This document shows positions 20,993-29,622 of a stretch of DNA of 34,511 bases, piece by piece. A program made the position numbers and the translations under genes. The notes under the pieces are model-generated. The model was not told where the DNA came from. It ran no database searches and was given only the letters and a program-made list of their open reading frames with translations. The stretch's first letter is position 1; every line of letters starts with the position of its first letter. Source of the DNA: a virus; IMG/VR virus record IMGVR_UViG_3300009183_000032, positions 1 through 34,511 of that record; one strand, written 5' to 3'.

Positions 20993-22021
20993 TTATGCTA
21001 CTGTATATGAGCCTGGAGCAACATTAAACGAACCGCCTGATGTTGGAGCAAATGATCCTCCTCCAGTAGCATTTGCGTTATAGGCTGTGTAATTATTGTT
21101 GTATGCGCCATTTCCAGCTAACGGCTGATTCATATTATTTAAAGAGTAATAAGCTGCTGCATTTCCTGCTGTGTTAGCAATGTTTCCATAAATATTGCCT
21201 TGGGCAATTTGTGAGGCAGCTTGAGCATTACCAGCAGCAGAAGTTACATTGGCAATATTAGTGCCAGTTCCAATCATTGCATTGGCTTGACCAGTAGTTG
21301 CAGTTAATCCCATATTAGCAATATTTTGCAAATTAGAGTAAATATTTCCACGCTGAGTTTGGAATTGATTAAAAGCAGTTCCATATTCTCCTGAAGCAAA
21401 ATTTTGAGCATAATCTTGTAACGACTTTAAAGCGTTTCCTCCGACAGCTCCACCGCTTACATTATTAGCTTGTAAGTTAGCTCCTACACCTTGTTTTAAC
21501 CTAAATTCATAACCTGGCGCTAAATTAGCGTTTAAATCTTGATTATTAAATTTTCTAGTGAAATAACCACGATCAAATCCAATATCGCTAGGAACTGTAA
21601 TTTGGTCTGATGGCGCTGTAGGTGCTGCAACTGATACAGGAACTTCCATCCGTTCACCAGTTGTATTGTTGTAAACAAATTGATTGCCTTCGGATGGCAT
21701 AACAGTTGTATATTTTCCCCCTAAACCATCAGGAGGACTAAGGGAATACCCTGCTGGAACATTAGAAACAGGCGCTCTTACAGCACCAGCTCTTTGTATG
21801 CTGGTATCTCCAAGGCCATAATTCAGCATATTTAATGCTTGAACTCCTTTGGAAGCATAAGGATTATATACATCAGCAGCTCTTTCGCCACTTGCCAATA
21901 ATTGACCTTGCGCTCTAGCTGCTGCATCGGCTTGAGTTTGAGCTGCGCTTTTAGTTGCTTGGCTAGTCATGTAACCGCCAATAACTGCGCCTCCTACGAT
22001 TGCTGTTGCGACTGCTGACAT
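20993..22021 (-). CDS. DNA-ejection protein, DNA transfer protein p32-like
   Basis: A 342-residue protein. An N-terminal Ala/Gly-rich hydrophobic helix (VATAIVGGAVIGGYMTSQAT) may insert in membranes. The middle holds the family signature: PGYEFRLKQGV followed by GNALKSLQDYAQNFASGEYG and a series of Gln/Asn-rich helices, as in phage DNA-transfer or injection proteins next to P22-type tails. The end is Asn/Gly/Tyr-rich low complexity. First of the three ejection genes. Confidence 0.8.
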   Translation of the reverse strand: MSAVATAIVGGAVIGGYMTSQATKSAAQTQADAAARAQGQLLASGERAADVYNPYASKGVQALNMLNYGLGDTSIQRAGAVRAPVSNVPAGYSLSPPDGLGGKYTTVMPSEGNQFVYNNTTGERMEVPVSVAAPTAPSDQITVPSDIGFDRGYFTRKFNNQDLNANLAPGYEFRLKQGVGANLQANNVSGGAVGGNALKSLQDYAQNFASGEYGTAFNQFQTQRGNIYSNLQNIANMGLTATTGQANAMIGTGTNIANVTSAAGNAQAASQIAQGNIYGNIANTAGNAAAYYSLNNMNQPLAGNGAYNNNYTAYNANATGGGSFAPTSGGSFNVAPGSYTVA

Positions 22022-22855
22022 TTAATCTCTCCTTATTGCAAGGCTCAATGCTTGCCGATAATCAATAGTAATTTCTTCACCTAAATTACCACCTTGACAT
22101 CCATTTATAGCCTTTTTTGCTACCAAATCAATATTGCCATTATCTCTTAAAACCATGATTGCGTTAATATTTTTTGAATGATTTGTATATCTTCCAATAG
22201 GAGTTCTTTTGCCATCAATACGAGCTGGAGCAATTACTTCGCCTTCTTCAATATTGCCTGTGGCAAATACACCTTTGCCATCAATTCTTGAATTAGCCAC
22301 CATTGCTTTGTAGCTTCCAAAAGGCATAGGAATTTGATCTTCCATGTTTTCAGTCTGTTTTCTGACTGTTTCATGGTCAAAACCAAACTCTGCTATTGCT
22401 AAGTAATAATCTGCAATATCAGGAGAATGATCTAAAGTAAGAAGCAATTCCTGTGATTTTTGGCTTTCTTGCCAAGTAATGCTTTTGTTTAAATATGTAG
22501 CTTCTAGCTTTTCAACTTCAATTTCATTGGTTGAATAAACATTTTGCCAAACCATATCTTCATGGATATAGCCTATTTTGCGACCTGGCTTTGAAACAAA
22601 AGTCTGAGGAGCTACCAATTCTGTATGAGATCCATCCTGATTGACCATTGTTACTCGACCTTTAAGCATAATATTTAAATGCTCAGTAGTCTGATAATGA
22701 CCTATAGAGAATGTTCCTGCTGGAATAGACACTTCTCTGATGTAGATATTGGGAGCAAATATATGCTTAACAGGGCAATCAGCCTGTTTTTCTTTTAAAA
22801 AGTGCTTTTCAAGCTCTTGCACCTTTTGTTCTGTAAGGACTTGAAGTTCAGACAT
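22022..22855 (-). CDS. Cupin-SET fusion protein
   Basis: A 277-residue two-domain protein. Residues about 30-115 form a cupin: IREVSIPAGTFSIGHYQTTE, HLNIMLKGRVTMVN, then SKPGRKIGYIHEDMVW, with His53, His59 and His98 as candidate metal ligands; stand-alone cupins of this kind are common among phage virion genes. Residues about 182-277 carry SET-domain marks: SRIDGKGVFATGNIEEGEVI, GRYTNHS (221-227) and LGEEITIDY (258-266), the cofactor- and lysine-binding motifs of protein lysine methyltransferases. The ATG overlaps the 79-residue gene by eight bases, so it is made with virion proteins. A methyltransferase substrate, if any, is unknown. Confidence 0.83.
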   Translation of the reverse strand: MSELQVLTEQKVQELEKHFLKEKQADCPVKHIFAPNIYIREVSIPAGTFSIGHYQTTEHLNIMLKGRVTMVNQDGSHTELVAPQTFVSKPGRKIGYIHEDMVWQNVYSTNEIEVEKLEATYLNKSITWQESQKSQELLLTLDHSPDIADYYLAIAEFGFDHETVRKQTENMEDQIPMPFGSYKAMVANSRIDGKGVFATGNIEEGEVIAPARIDGKRTPIGRYTNHSKNINAIMVLRDNGNIDLVAKKAINGCQGGNLGEEITIDYRQALSLAIRRD

Positions 22856-23087
22856 TGTAATAAGGAACTTTATAAATCCTGCCGTTTACAGACATTTCAA
22901 TAAATCCTACAGGATTTGCTGGCAAAACAGCCCCTCCTGATGTTGCAGATGGCGATGTTTTATTGAAGTTAAGCAAGTTTGCAAAGAAGATCTGCCAAGC
23001 CCTTGTCGGTCTTTTAGTCTGCTCATCCATAAAATCAGTCTGTGGATAAGGATTGTCTTGGCTTGGCCCAAATATTTGATTAGCCAT
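22848..23087 (-). CDS. Small conserved protein between connector and ejection genes
   Basis: Seventy-nine residues. The start FGPSQDNPYPQTDFMDEQTK, the segment TRAWQIFFANLL and the end LPANPVGFIEMSVNGRIYKV PYYNV form a pattern found in many short-tailed phages after the gp10-like gene. It is likely a virion component by context; I know of no assigned function. Start and stop overlap both neighbours. Confidence 0.75.
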   Translation of the reverse strand: MANQIFGPSQDNPYPQTDFMDEQTKRPTRAWQIFFANLLNFNKTSPSATSGGAVLPANPVGFIEMSVNGRIYKVPYYNV

Positions 23088-25216
23088 TAGTTTTCCCCTA
23101 CAGATGCTTTTAAGTTAGCAGATACTATCACCGCTTTAACAGGATCAGTAACCACTACTTCATAGATCCGATCTCTTGCCTGACCTAATCTGCGCCAAAT
23201 AATACGATTTTGGTATTTACCAACCTTGCCAATACCAGCCCAATGCTCATTTGACCATGTAGAACCGCCATCATTTGACCAACGGAGCATAGCTTGAGGG
23301 TTTATACCAATGTCGTTATCGCCCAATGGGAAAGTTTCAATGCCCTGCAAACCAACTCCAGGCTGGAATTGGATCTGCAATTCATCAAAATACTGCCTTT
23401 GGAAGTCTGCTACCAAGTGAGGGCATCTACGCATCCTACGGATATGCTGACCATTATCGGTATAGTTATTAGGATCTAAGCGATAAATCTGCCCATTCTC
23501 CCAATCTCCTACCAATACTGAGCCTTGAAAAAAAGCAGCGCAGTTTGATCTGTGGCGCTTATAGTTGTTTTGGTTATCGCACCAAAGCCATTTATGCCAC
23601 ATTTGGGTAGAGCCGTCATATACCCAAGTTAATTCTAGGCTTGGGAATGTCACTACATAGCACTCATGCCCCTCTAATTGATAGGTATAGGCTACAGCAT
23701 CGCTAATATCTTGATTGACAAGGGTATTTTCTACCGCATGAGTTGAGATACGCTGTGGAAAATAGCCGTTCATTTGCACAATAACTGCTTGACCACGATC
23801 ATTTCTTGAAACATAGGCAAAAGAATTGCCAAAACGAGCCATGCTAAATTTGGCAGCTATTCCATGTTGGCTAGATGCGCCAGGGATGCGCTGGAAAGGA
23901 AATGGAAAAGTTCCCACATCAGCCCAAACCTCTGAAGTCTTTTCACCTAATAAATAGATTTGACCATGATCCACGATCAATGAAACAAGATCATCAGGCC
24001 CTGTAAATTTACTAGCAAAAGCCAATCCATAAGTAATGGGGGATAATAGATCAGAAGAAGCATATTGCTGAGTATCAGGTCTGTTATAGACAAAGTAGTT
24101 ATCTACTACATCAACAGAAGATCCTCCTGTAAATGCTCCATCTGAGGCTGGTAATTCGCTAAAGTTGAGCGCATACATAGTTCTAGAGGTAACAGTTTGG
24201 CTATTATTAATAACATAGTTACCAGTAGATCCAGTTCCTGTTCCAAAAGTTAAAGTAAGGGTTAATCCTGTTCCTGCGCCATCAGATGATGTAGAAGCGT
24301 TGTTTGCAGGATTAGATGTATATTGCCCTGAAAAAGTCCTAGTAAGCCCTGTAACAGCTCCTGAGCCTCCAATACTTGTTACTGTATAAGTAGCAGGGCT
24401 AGAACCATAAACACCGCCCAAAACAGTAATATTTTCGTTTACAGCATATCCTGTGCCAGCAGTAGCAATAGTTTCGCTAAGAACTGTTCCGCTACCTAAT
24501 GCAGTAATGATGGTTTTAGCCGTTACTGTAGAGCCTTGAATAGTTTGTCCAACATACAAAGTTCCGCTTGCTACAGCGCTTACAGTCAAAGTAGTTCCTG
24601 ACATTGCACCAGTAATAACCGCAGCTACTGTAGCTGAATTCATGCGAATGGCAGTAGAAATGGTTTGGCTTTGATTAATAGTCCAACTTGTTCCTGACCC
24701 TGAAACAATAACAGTTTCATTAGAAATACCAACTCCAAATAGAGCTTGATTGGCAGCAATAGTTCCTGAAAGAACCCTAGTTACAGTAAGAGTTGTTCCG
24801 CTAATTGTGCCTTCAAATACAGCAGAATTTGGATTAGAAATGCGCCATGTGTAGCGATTTGAACCATCTACAATATAGACATTAGTGCCATTATCAGCAA
24901 TGCTAACTTGACCAGTAGAGGTATTTAATTGCCCAATAATGGTTGCTGTAAAGTTTGTTCCCATTACATAAACATAAGGGCCACATACCGCTACAAGGTA
25001 ATCTTGACCTGAAATAGCTCTCATGCCTCTAACGGCTTGAGCAGTTTGAAGTGTTACGACATTGGTTAAGCCTGGAGTTGGATAAAGCGCAACAACTCCC
25101 CTTGATCCTGGTTGTTTTGTAGGATCAACTTCAGGTCTAAAGTTTATACACTCCTGAGCATCTTGATAGATGGAAGGAGCTTCATAAGCCGAACCAACAA
25201 AGCCAAAATCAGCCAT
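23087..25216 (-). CDS. Packaged-DNA stabilisation protein, P22 gp10-like, with inserted repeat domains
   Basis: A 709-residue protein against 472 in P22 gp10. The start (FGFVGSAYEAPSIYQDAQEC INFRPE, then ALYPTPGL) and the C-terminal beta-propeller-like part from about residue 360 match the family that plugs the head after packaging. Between them, residues 135-347 are low-complexity beta repeats absent from gp10. Repeat A is 135-192 ([16 protein letters not shown]...). Repeat B starts at about 199 (GAMSGTTLTVSAVASG) and is interrupted near 241-327 by a different module (GTGYAVNENITVLGG...) before its closing strand (GNYVINNSQTVTSRTM). Length minus insert equals about 496 residues. Confidence 0.86.
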   Translation of the reverse strand: MADFGFVGSAYEAPSIYQDAQECINFRPEVDPTKQPGSRGVVALYPTPGLTNVVTLQTAQAVRGMRAISGQDYLVAVCGPYVYVMGTNFTATIIGQLNTSTGQVSIADNGTNVYIVDGSNRYTWRISNPNSAVFEGTISGTTLTVTRVLSGTIAANQALFGVGISNETVIVSGSGTSWTINQSQTISTAIRMNSATVAAVITGAMSGTTLTVSAVASGTLYVGQTIQGSTVTAKTIITALGSGTVLSETIATAGTGYAVNENITVLGGVYGSSPATYTVTSIGGSGAVTGLTRTFSGQYTSNPANNASTSSDGAGTGLTLTLTFGTGTGSTGNYVINNSQTVTSRTMYALNFSELPASDGAFTGGSSVDVVDNYFVYNRPDTQQYASSDLLSPITYGLAFASKFTGPDDLVSLIVDHGQIYLLGEKTSEVWADVGTFPFPFQRIPGASSQHGIAAKFSMARFGNSFAYVSRNDRGQAVIVQMNGYFPQRISTHAVENTLVNQDISDAVAYTYQLEGHECYVVTFPSLELTWVYDGSTQMWHKWLWCDNQNNYKRHRSNCAAFFQGSVLVGDWENGQIYRLDPNNYTDNGQHIRRMRRCPHLVADFQRQYFDELQIQFQPGVGLQGIETFPLGDNDIGINPQAMLRWSNDGGSTWSNEHWAGIGKVGKYQNRIIWRRLGQARDRIYEVVVTDPVKAVIVSANLKASVGEN
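24176..24814 (-). repeat. Beta-repeat insertion in the gp10-like gene (two copies, one interrupted)
   Basis: Encodes residues 135-347 of the stabilisation protein. The unit is SGTTLTV-x-V-SG-x(4)-G followed by a closing Q-T strand. The second unit is split by an unrelated Gly/Thr-rich module of about 85 residues. Similar DNA recurs in the gp4-like gene at 25784-26176. Confidence 0.7.
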
Positions 25217-25225
25217 TTTCCAACC

Positions 25226-26422
25226 TTATCTAAAGAATCCACCATTAAGAATCCAGCCAGCATCTTTTTGACGGCTAGAGAGCATTGCATCAGCAAACTG
25301 AGCTGATTGCATTGGTTTCATGTTGGTGCGTTTTAGGGTTGCTTTAGCTTGTGCAGCATAAGCGTTAATCATCGTAATTTGAGTTTGTGAGGCTTTGCCA
25401 TACATAGGCATCAAACGCTCTGCCAAACACCATCTAAGAGCCATTGAATAGCCTTGTGGCAGAACTATATCGTCATACATAGTGCCATAGTTACTGAATA
25501 TGGTTTGAGCAAACAAATGGACTTCGCCTTGGGATGGATTAGGCCATAGGAATATGTTGCCTGATTGCTCATTTGCATTGAAATAAACAGCTTTAGGCCA
25601 AGGGCCATTCAAAGTTTTCAGACCAATAGAGTTGTAGTTATCTAAAGCCAAAATCGCCATTTGGTAATCTAAACCGCCATTGGCAATAGGCTGACCATTG
25701 GAGCTAGTGTTTACCCTTACATAGGCAGAATCTAATCCTAATGGTTTTTGATAGTAAGCAGTTATCGTTGTAGGAACAATCGTTCCAGTAATAGTTGTTG
25801 AGGCTACTGTTTGGGAAGCGCTAACTGTATAAGTACCAGTTCCACCAGTTCCAGTAATTACAGCAGAAATTGTTGTTCCAGCAGTAATACCAGTTCCGCT
25901 AATAACTGATCCCACATTGACTGCGCCTGAAGTAACGGCAGTTACAGTAAGAGTTGTGCCTGAAATAGAGCCTGTAAATACTGGGGTTTGCGTACCCTGA
26001 ACAATATTTAAAAGATAAGTACCCTGCTCATTCACATTGCCACCAGCTCCAGTTAAAGAGCGAACAATGCGAGTTCCAGCAGTAATGCCTTGAGCTTTAA
26101 GATATTGACCTTGTGCTACAGCTCCTGAATTAATGCCAGTAACTGTCATTACATTGCCTGAAAAAGTAGCAGGAAAAGAAGCGCCAATGAAGTTTGCAGT
26201 AGATGGATCAGGGCCAATCGTATATTGAACTTGACCTGGCACAACTGGGAATATGATCTCAGTTATGTTGAAAACCATCATATCCTCATTTGACCATTGG
26301 TCTATGAGGTCATTCATCATCTCAAAAGCATCTAAAGCAGCATCGGCTGAAGGTTGCTCTCCAGCCTCCAAAGCGCCAATGTCTTTTAAAGCTCTGCTAA
26401 TGATGTCAATAGGTTTTGTCAT
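25226..26422 (-). CDS. Head-completion/tail accessory factor, P22 gp4-like, with inserted repeat domains
   Basis: A 398-residue protein; P22 gp4 has 166. The start ([20 protein letters not shown], then [20 protein letters not shown] and MVFNITEI) and the C-terminal part ([22 protein letters not shown]) match the gp4 family, which closes the portal ring and links it to the tail. Residues about 83-148 and 149-213 are two tandem beta repeats; the second reads [16 protein letters not shown] ... [14 protein letters not shown] and is related to those in the gp10-like protein. ATG lies three bases after the preceding stop. Confidence 0.85.
   Translation of the reverse strand: MTKPIDIISRALKDIGALEAGEQPSADAALDAFEMMNDLIDQWSNEDMMVFNITEIIFPVVPGQVQYTIGPDPSTANFIGASFPATFSGNVMTVTGINSGAVAQGQYLKAQGITAGTRIVRSLTGAGGNVNEQGTYLLNIVQGTQTPVFTGSISGTTLTVTAVTSGAVNVGSVISGTGITAGTTISAVITGTGGTGTYTVSASQTVASTTITGTIVPTTITAYYQKPLGLDSAYVRVNTSSNGQPIANGGLDYQMAILALDNYNSIGLKTLNGPWPKAVYFNANEQSGNIFLWPNPSQGEVHLFAQTIFSNYGTMYDDIVLPQGYSMALRWCLAERLMPMYGKASQTQITMINAYAAQAKATLKRTNMKPMQSAQFADAMLSSRQKDAGWILNGGFFR
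25784..26176 (-). repeat. Tandem beta-repeat insertion in the gp4-like gene
   Basis: Two units of about 65 codons (residues 83-148 and 149-213). The second is the cleanest copy of the SGTTLTV-x-V-SG / GTGTYTV-x-QTV unit. DNA such as GTTACAGTAAGAGTTGT is shared with the gp10-like insertion. Confidence 0.7.
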
Positions 26423-26425
26423 AAT

Positions 26426-26737
26426 TTATCCAATCGTAAAAGTATTGTTTTCCCAAGGAAATTCAATCTTTTTACTGGTTTTTAATGCTTCTAGCTGTTT
26501 TTCTAGGTTCAATTTTATGATGTTTACATCATCTTGGGTAGTATCTTGCTCAATCCAACGAGTTAAATCATCTTCTTTAATTTCTGATACAGGCTTGATA
26601 ATTGTGCCTTCAAGGAAAGTATGCTCTCCTTCAGTTTCAACAATATTGGTTTCATCTTGTGCTTTCAATAAATAACGAACTTTGGCAATCGTTTGATTAC
26701 CAAATATTTCTAGAATTGACCATGTATAGGTAATCAT
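26426..26737 (-). CDS. Small virion-region protein, DUF7936-like
   Basis: A 103-residue protein. MITYTWSILEIFGNQTIAKV and a following VRYLLKAQDE, then GEHTFLEGTI form a beta-rich start of a family common in phage tail clusters (I recall it as DUF7936). The middle is acidic, and it ends KIEFPWE. Function unknown. Coupled by ATGA to the gene before, which encodes a tail-assembly-like protein. Confidence 0.65.
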   Translation of the reverse strand: MITYTWSILEIFGNQTIAKVRYLLKAQDETNIVETEGEHTFLEGTIIKPVSEIKEDDLTRWIEQDTTQDDVNIIKLNLEKQLEALKTSKKIEFPWENNTFTIG

Positions 26738-26991
26738 CCAATTAATGCCTTTACTTCATCTTGAGTTAAGCCTAATGCAGCTAGTTTAGATAGTGCAGAA
26801 GCCTTAGTATCAATGGCTGCTTGTGCTTTAGCGGCTACTGTTGCTTGTGTAGATTCCCATAAAGCATCTAATTCAGCTTGTGTAGGTTTAGGGCTTGAAT
26901 CTAACCAATCTAAGCCTTCATAAGAATCGCCATCTAATGACCATTGGGCAGTAGGGTAATTTGTAGAAAGAATTTGTGAATAATTAATCAT
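26734..26991 (-). CDS. XkdW-like tail-region protein
   Basis: Eighty-five residues. The N-terminal half (INYSQILSTNYPTAQWSLDG, then LDWLDSSPKPTQAELDALW) follows the pattern of XkdW-type phage proteins: YP near the start, a Trp core and a P-x-PT-x-x-EL end. The C-terminal half is an Ala/Lys-rich helix ending LGLTQDEVKALIG. Compare 28934-29095, which has the same core. Possible role in fibre attachment or folding, by context only. Confidence 0.7.
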   Translation of the reverse strand: MINYSQILSTNYPTAQWSLDGDSYEGLDWLDSSPKPTQAELDALWESTQATVAAKAQAAIDTKASALSKLAALGLTQDEVKALIG

Positions 26992-27533
26992 CCTGCAATC
27001 TCCATAACAGTAATTGTTGATGCTTCTCTGCCACTATAAGTATCAGAACTATTTAAATCACCATAAGAAGAATTGATAACAATATAATAAGTTCCACCTG
27101 ATTGGCAACACGCTTGCAATGAATAAGTTGTTGAGCTTGTAGTTGCTGGAGAATCTAAATATTGAAAACCAAGACCACCATAAGCAGTATTAGTATCGGA
27201 AGTTCCAAACATTCTAAATGTAGCTTGTGGTCTGCTACCTGCCGCACCGCCAACTCCAATAGCAGTTCCAGCACGAGTAAGTCTAAATAATTGAGAGCCT
27301 TGATTGCTATTTGATGCTGTAGCACCCAATGAAACCATTACAAGAATTTTGCTAGTAGAAAATTTAGGAGTTATAGAAACTGATAAACCAGTAATATCAG
27401 TAAAAGATGCAGATGTTGTTGAAAAAGTATCTGTTTTTATTACACTTTGAACTTGTAAAATACTACCAGCACTAGCTTGTGTAGTAGCGTTGTTAAATGT
27501 TAGACCATTAGTTCCATCAATAATCATGCTCAT
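26988..27533 (-). CDS. Tail fibre / receptor-binding tip protein
   Basis: A 181-residue protein. It starts MSMIIDGTNGLTFNNATTQA, a typical attachment start of modular phage fibres, followed by a beta-rich tip domain of about 145 residues (FSTTSASFTDITGLSVSITP ... FRLTRAGTAIG). It would contribute to host recognition. ATGA overlaps link it to both neighbours. No enzyme motif is seen. Confidence 0.75.
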   Translation of the reverse strand: MSMIIDGTNGLTFNNATTQASAGSILQVQSVIKTDTFSTTSASFTDITGLSVSITPKFSTSKILVMVSLGATASNSNQGSQLFRLTRAGTAIGVGGAAGSRPQATFRMFGTSDTNTAYGGLGFQYLDSPATTSSTTYSLQACCQSGGTYYIVINSSYGDLNSSDTYSGREASTITVMEIAG

Positions 27534-27799
27534 GGCAAAGTCCTTACATATTCTTTAGCTTGGTCAATAGTCATTACATTGCCATCAGCATCTTCTAGGA
27601 TTGAATCATTAGGGCTAGTATTTAAGCTAAATGAATTGCCATCTTCTTGAACTGTACTGCCAGGTTGTTGATCTAATACGGCAGTTTTAAAGGCTTGGTA
27701 GTCTGTGTTGTCAGGGTCAAATGGTATGCAAGCGTTATCTGATAAACAAATAACTGCATTTACTGTTTGTGAAATTCTATTTTTGTGTAATTTATACAT
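27530..27799 (-). CDS. Small fibre-cluster protein, unknown
   Basis: Eighty-nine residues. MYKLHKNRISQTVNAVICLS then DNACIPFDPDNTDYQAFKTA, with a Gln/Asp-rich end (LEDADGNVMTIDQAKEYVRT). The IPFDPDNTDYQAF core occurs in small proteins next to tail fibres in other phages. Likely a fibre-assembly or adaptor protein by position. The ATG lies one base after the preceding stop. Confidence 0.7.
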   Translation of the reverse strand: MYKLHKNRISQTVNAVICLSDNACIPFDPDNTDYQAFKTAVLDQQPGSTVQEDGNSFSLNTSPNDSILEDADGNVMTIDQAKEYVRTLP

Positions 27800-27800
27800 T

Positions 27801-28934
27801 TTATAATTCCGCAGAAACTGCTAACCAAGCATTATTAACCATTAAAATTCCTGTGCAATTCCCACCAGTTAATCCTGAAGAACCACCAAAGCCACCAGTT
27901 CCAAGTATATTTTTGGTTACAGAATCTATAGAACCGCTAGAAAAAGCACCTAATCCAGCACCAGCAGTATTTGATGGATTAAAAGAACCAATAGCCGATA
28001 AAGTACCAGTTGGTGTTGATCGCATTTGTACTGGTAAATCAAGTATTTTTCCAAACGCTGCTCCAGCACTATATGCTTGTAAATTAGCTAAAGTTATAGT
28101 TCCACCACTATCGTTTGTAAGTCTAAAATAATAGCGTTGGCAAGCACTTAATTCTTGGTTATATAAACGATACTCAAAACCAGTAGCAGAACTACCTACT
28201 TCTAGTTGAACACCAGTAATGTAGAAAGTTGCTCCGTTAGTTCCTACTACGGATGTTGCTCCTGTAGCTGACCATAAATTAGAAGTAGACCATGAGCCAG
28301 CAGTTCCACTATATGTAGAACCAACACCAAGACCAAAAACTAACAAAATACCAACACCATTAGTTTTAACCCAAGTTCCGCTTGTTTCTCCAGTAACATT
28401 AACACTAACTTGTGTCCAAGTATTTGCGGAAGAAATTGTGTAAGTAAAAGGATAACACCTATTTCTTGCTGAATTTTGTAAAGCACCGCCAAAAGTTCCA
28501 GTTAGTGAACTACGAACCCAAAATGACAAGGTTACTGTTTTTGCATCTGAAGTTCCCCACCCTAAATCAAGAGTATTTAATCCTTCAATAGCTTGAGCAA
28601 CAGAATAATAGTCACCTGCTTGTACAGAATAAGCGGATAAGGATGTAACACCCAAATAATTATAAAATCCAACTGGTGCAGTTACTGACCCAGCGTTTTG
28701 TTGCATAGTATATTTTGAACCGCCACCAGTTCCACCCTGACCCCAGCCAGCCCATCTATCAACAGAATATTGATTGTCGCTTGTTGCAGTAACACTAGCA
28801 CCAGCATTTCTTTGGTCAATAACCATTGCACCATTGATGATGCGATTCTTCATAATAGAAGCGTTACCAGCACCTAGTATTCCACCGCTTGTAGAAGTTG
28901 TTACTGTATCAACATTGATATTTCCGTAAGGCAT
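27801..28934 (-). CDS. Tail fibre with carbohydrate-binding-like domain
   Basis: A 377-residue protein. After a short attachment start (MPYGNINVDTVTTSTSGG) comes KNRIINGAMVIDQRNAGASV then YSVDRWAGWGQGG, a signature common to phage fibre proteins with a carbohydrate-binding jelly-roll domain. Further on are VTLSFWVRSSLTGTF, NTWTQVSVNVTGETSGTW and GVQLEVGSSATGFEYR. It probably binds surface glycans. The end is Gly-rich. The ATG overlaps the XkdW-like stop as TAATG. Confidence 0.82.
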   Translation of the reverse strand: MPYGNINVDTVTTSTSGGILGAGNASIMKNRIINGAMVIDQRNAGASVTATSDNQYSVDRWAGWGQGGTGGGSKYTMQQNAGSVTAPVGFYNYLGVTSLSAYSVQAGDYYSVAQAIEGLNTLDLGWGTSDAKTVTLSFWVRSSLTGTFGGALQNSARNRCYPFTYTISSANTWTQVSVNVTGETSGTWVKTNGVGILLVFGLGVGSTYSGTAGSWSTSNLWSATGATSVVGTNGATFYITGVQLEVGSSATGFEYRLYNQELSACQRYYFRLTNDSGGTITLANLQAYSAGAAFGKILDLPVQMRSTPTGTLSAIGSFNPSNTAGAGLGAFSSGSIDSVTKNILGTGGFGGSSGLTGGNCTGILMVNNAWLAVSAEL

Positions 28935-29095
28935 TATGCTAATTCCTCATCTGTAGGTCTAGCTAGTGTAGGGTGTTCCCATTTAGCAATGTAATCGCCT
29001 TTGCCGTCTGAATCGTTTTGTAGTGTGATTACAGTTATAAAGTCTTTATCTTCAAGGCTTGGGTATAGTGCTTTGATTTTATTGTATAAAGTCAT
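28934..29095 (-). CDS. XkdW-like small protein
   Basis: Fifty-three residues: MTLYNKIKALYPSLEDKDFI, then LQNDSDGKGDYIAKWEHPTL ARPTDEELA. YP near the start, D-GKGDYIAKW and a P-x-PT-x-x-EL end match XkdW proteins closely. ATG 29095 overlaps the stop of the preceding gene as TAATG; a longer frame starting at 29212 is mostly that gene in another frame and is rejected. Confidence 0.75.
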   Translation of the reverse strand: MTLYNKIKALYPSLEDKDFITVITLQNDSDGKGDYIAKWEHPTLARPTDEELA

Positions 29096-29622
29096 TATGC
29101 AGTCCTTATCATTGAACCGTTGAAATAAGTTGCAAAGTTTCCAACTGTAGTACTGTTTGTGCCAGGTGTTTGATAGCAATAAAGCTCTATATAATCTGTG
29201 CTTCCGTTGCAATACACTAAACCACTAGCTGTAGCACATATCCCTACTACACTTCCTGAAACAAAATTTCCATAATAAAAAATAGTTCCATTTTTATATA
29301 TAGATGTAGCAGCTACTCCAGCCGTTATTCCCCAATTTACTGCACCATTAACTTGGTAATATCCAGCTACAGTAGGGGTAAAAGTAGAGGATGCAAAGTT
29401 ATTGTTTGTATCAAAAACTTCAGTTTGTAATAAAATTTTTGTCCATGTCCCTGCAGCAACAGATTGAGTTGTGCTTTGATAAGCACTAAACGCTGGCATA
29501 TTACCGCTAACCATTACTGTGCCAGTAGCGGCTGGTAATGTTGCAGTATTCGTTCCTGATACGGCAGGAGCAGCTAAAGTAATAGCACCTGATGTATCGC
29601 CTGAAATTACGACTGAACTCAT
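29095..29622 (-). CDS. Fibre tip protein with C1q/TNF-like beta domain
   Basis: A 175-residue protein. The start (SSVVISGDTSGAITLAAPAV then GTNTATLPAATGTVMVSGN) is a fibre shaft repeat; the rest (FSAYQSTTQSVAAGTWTKIL, VAGYYQVNGAVNWG, DYIELYCYQTPG, YFNGSMIRTA) resembles a C1q/TNF-like jelly roll, a trimeric tip domain. ATG 29622 overlaps the fibre stop as ATGA; the four-codon longer start has no separate ribosome site. Confidence 0.78.
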   Translation of the reverse strand: MSSVVISGDTSGAITLAAPAVSGTNTATLPAATGTVMVSGNMPAFSAYQSTTQSVAAGTWTKILLQTEVFDTNNNFASSTFTPTVAGYYQVNGAVNWGITAGVAATSIYKNGTIFYYGNFVSGSVVGICATASGLVYCNGSTDYIELYCYQTPGTNSTTVGNFATYFNGSMIRTA

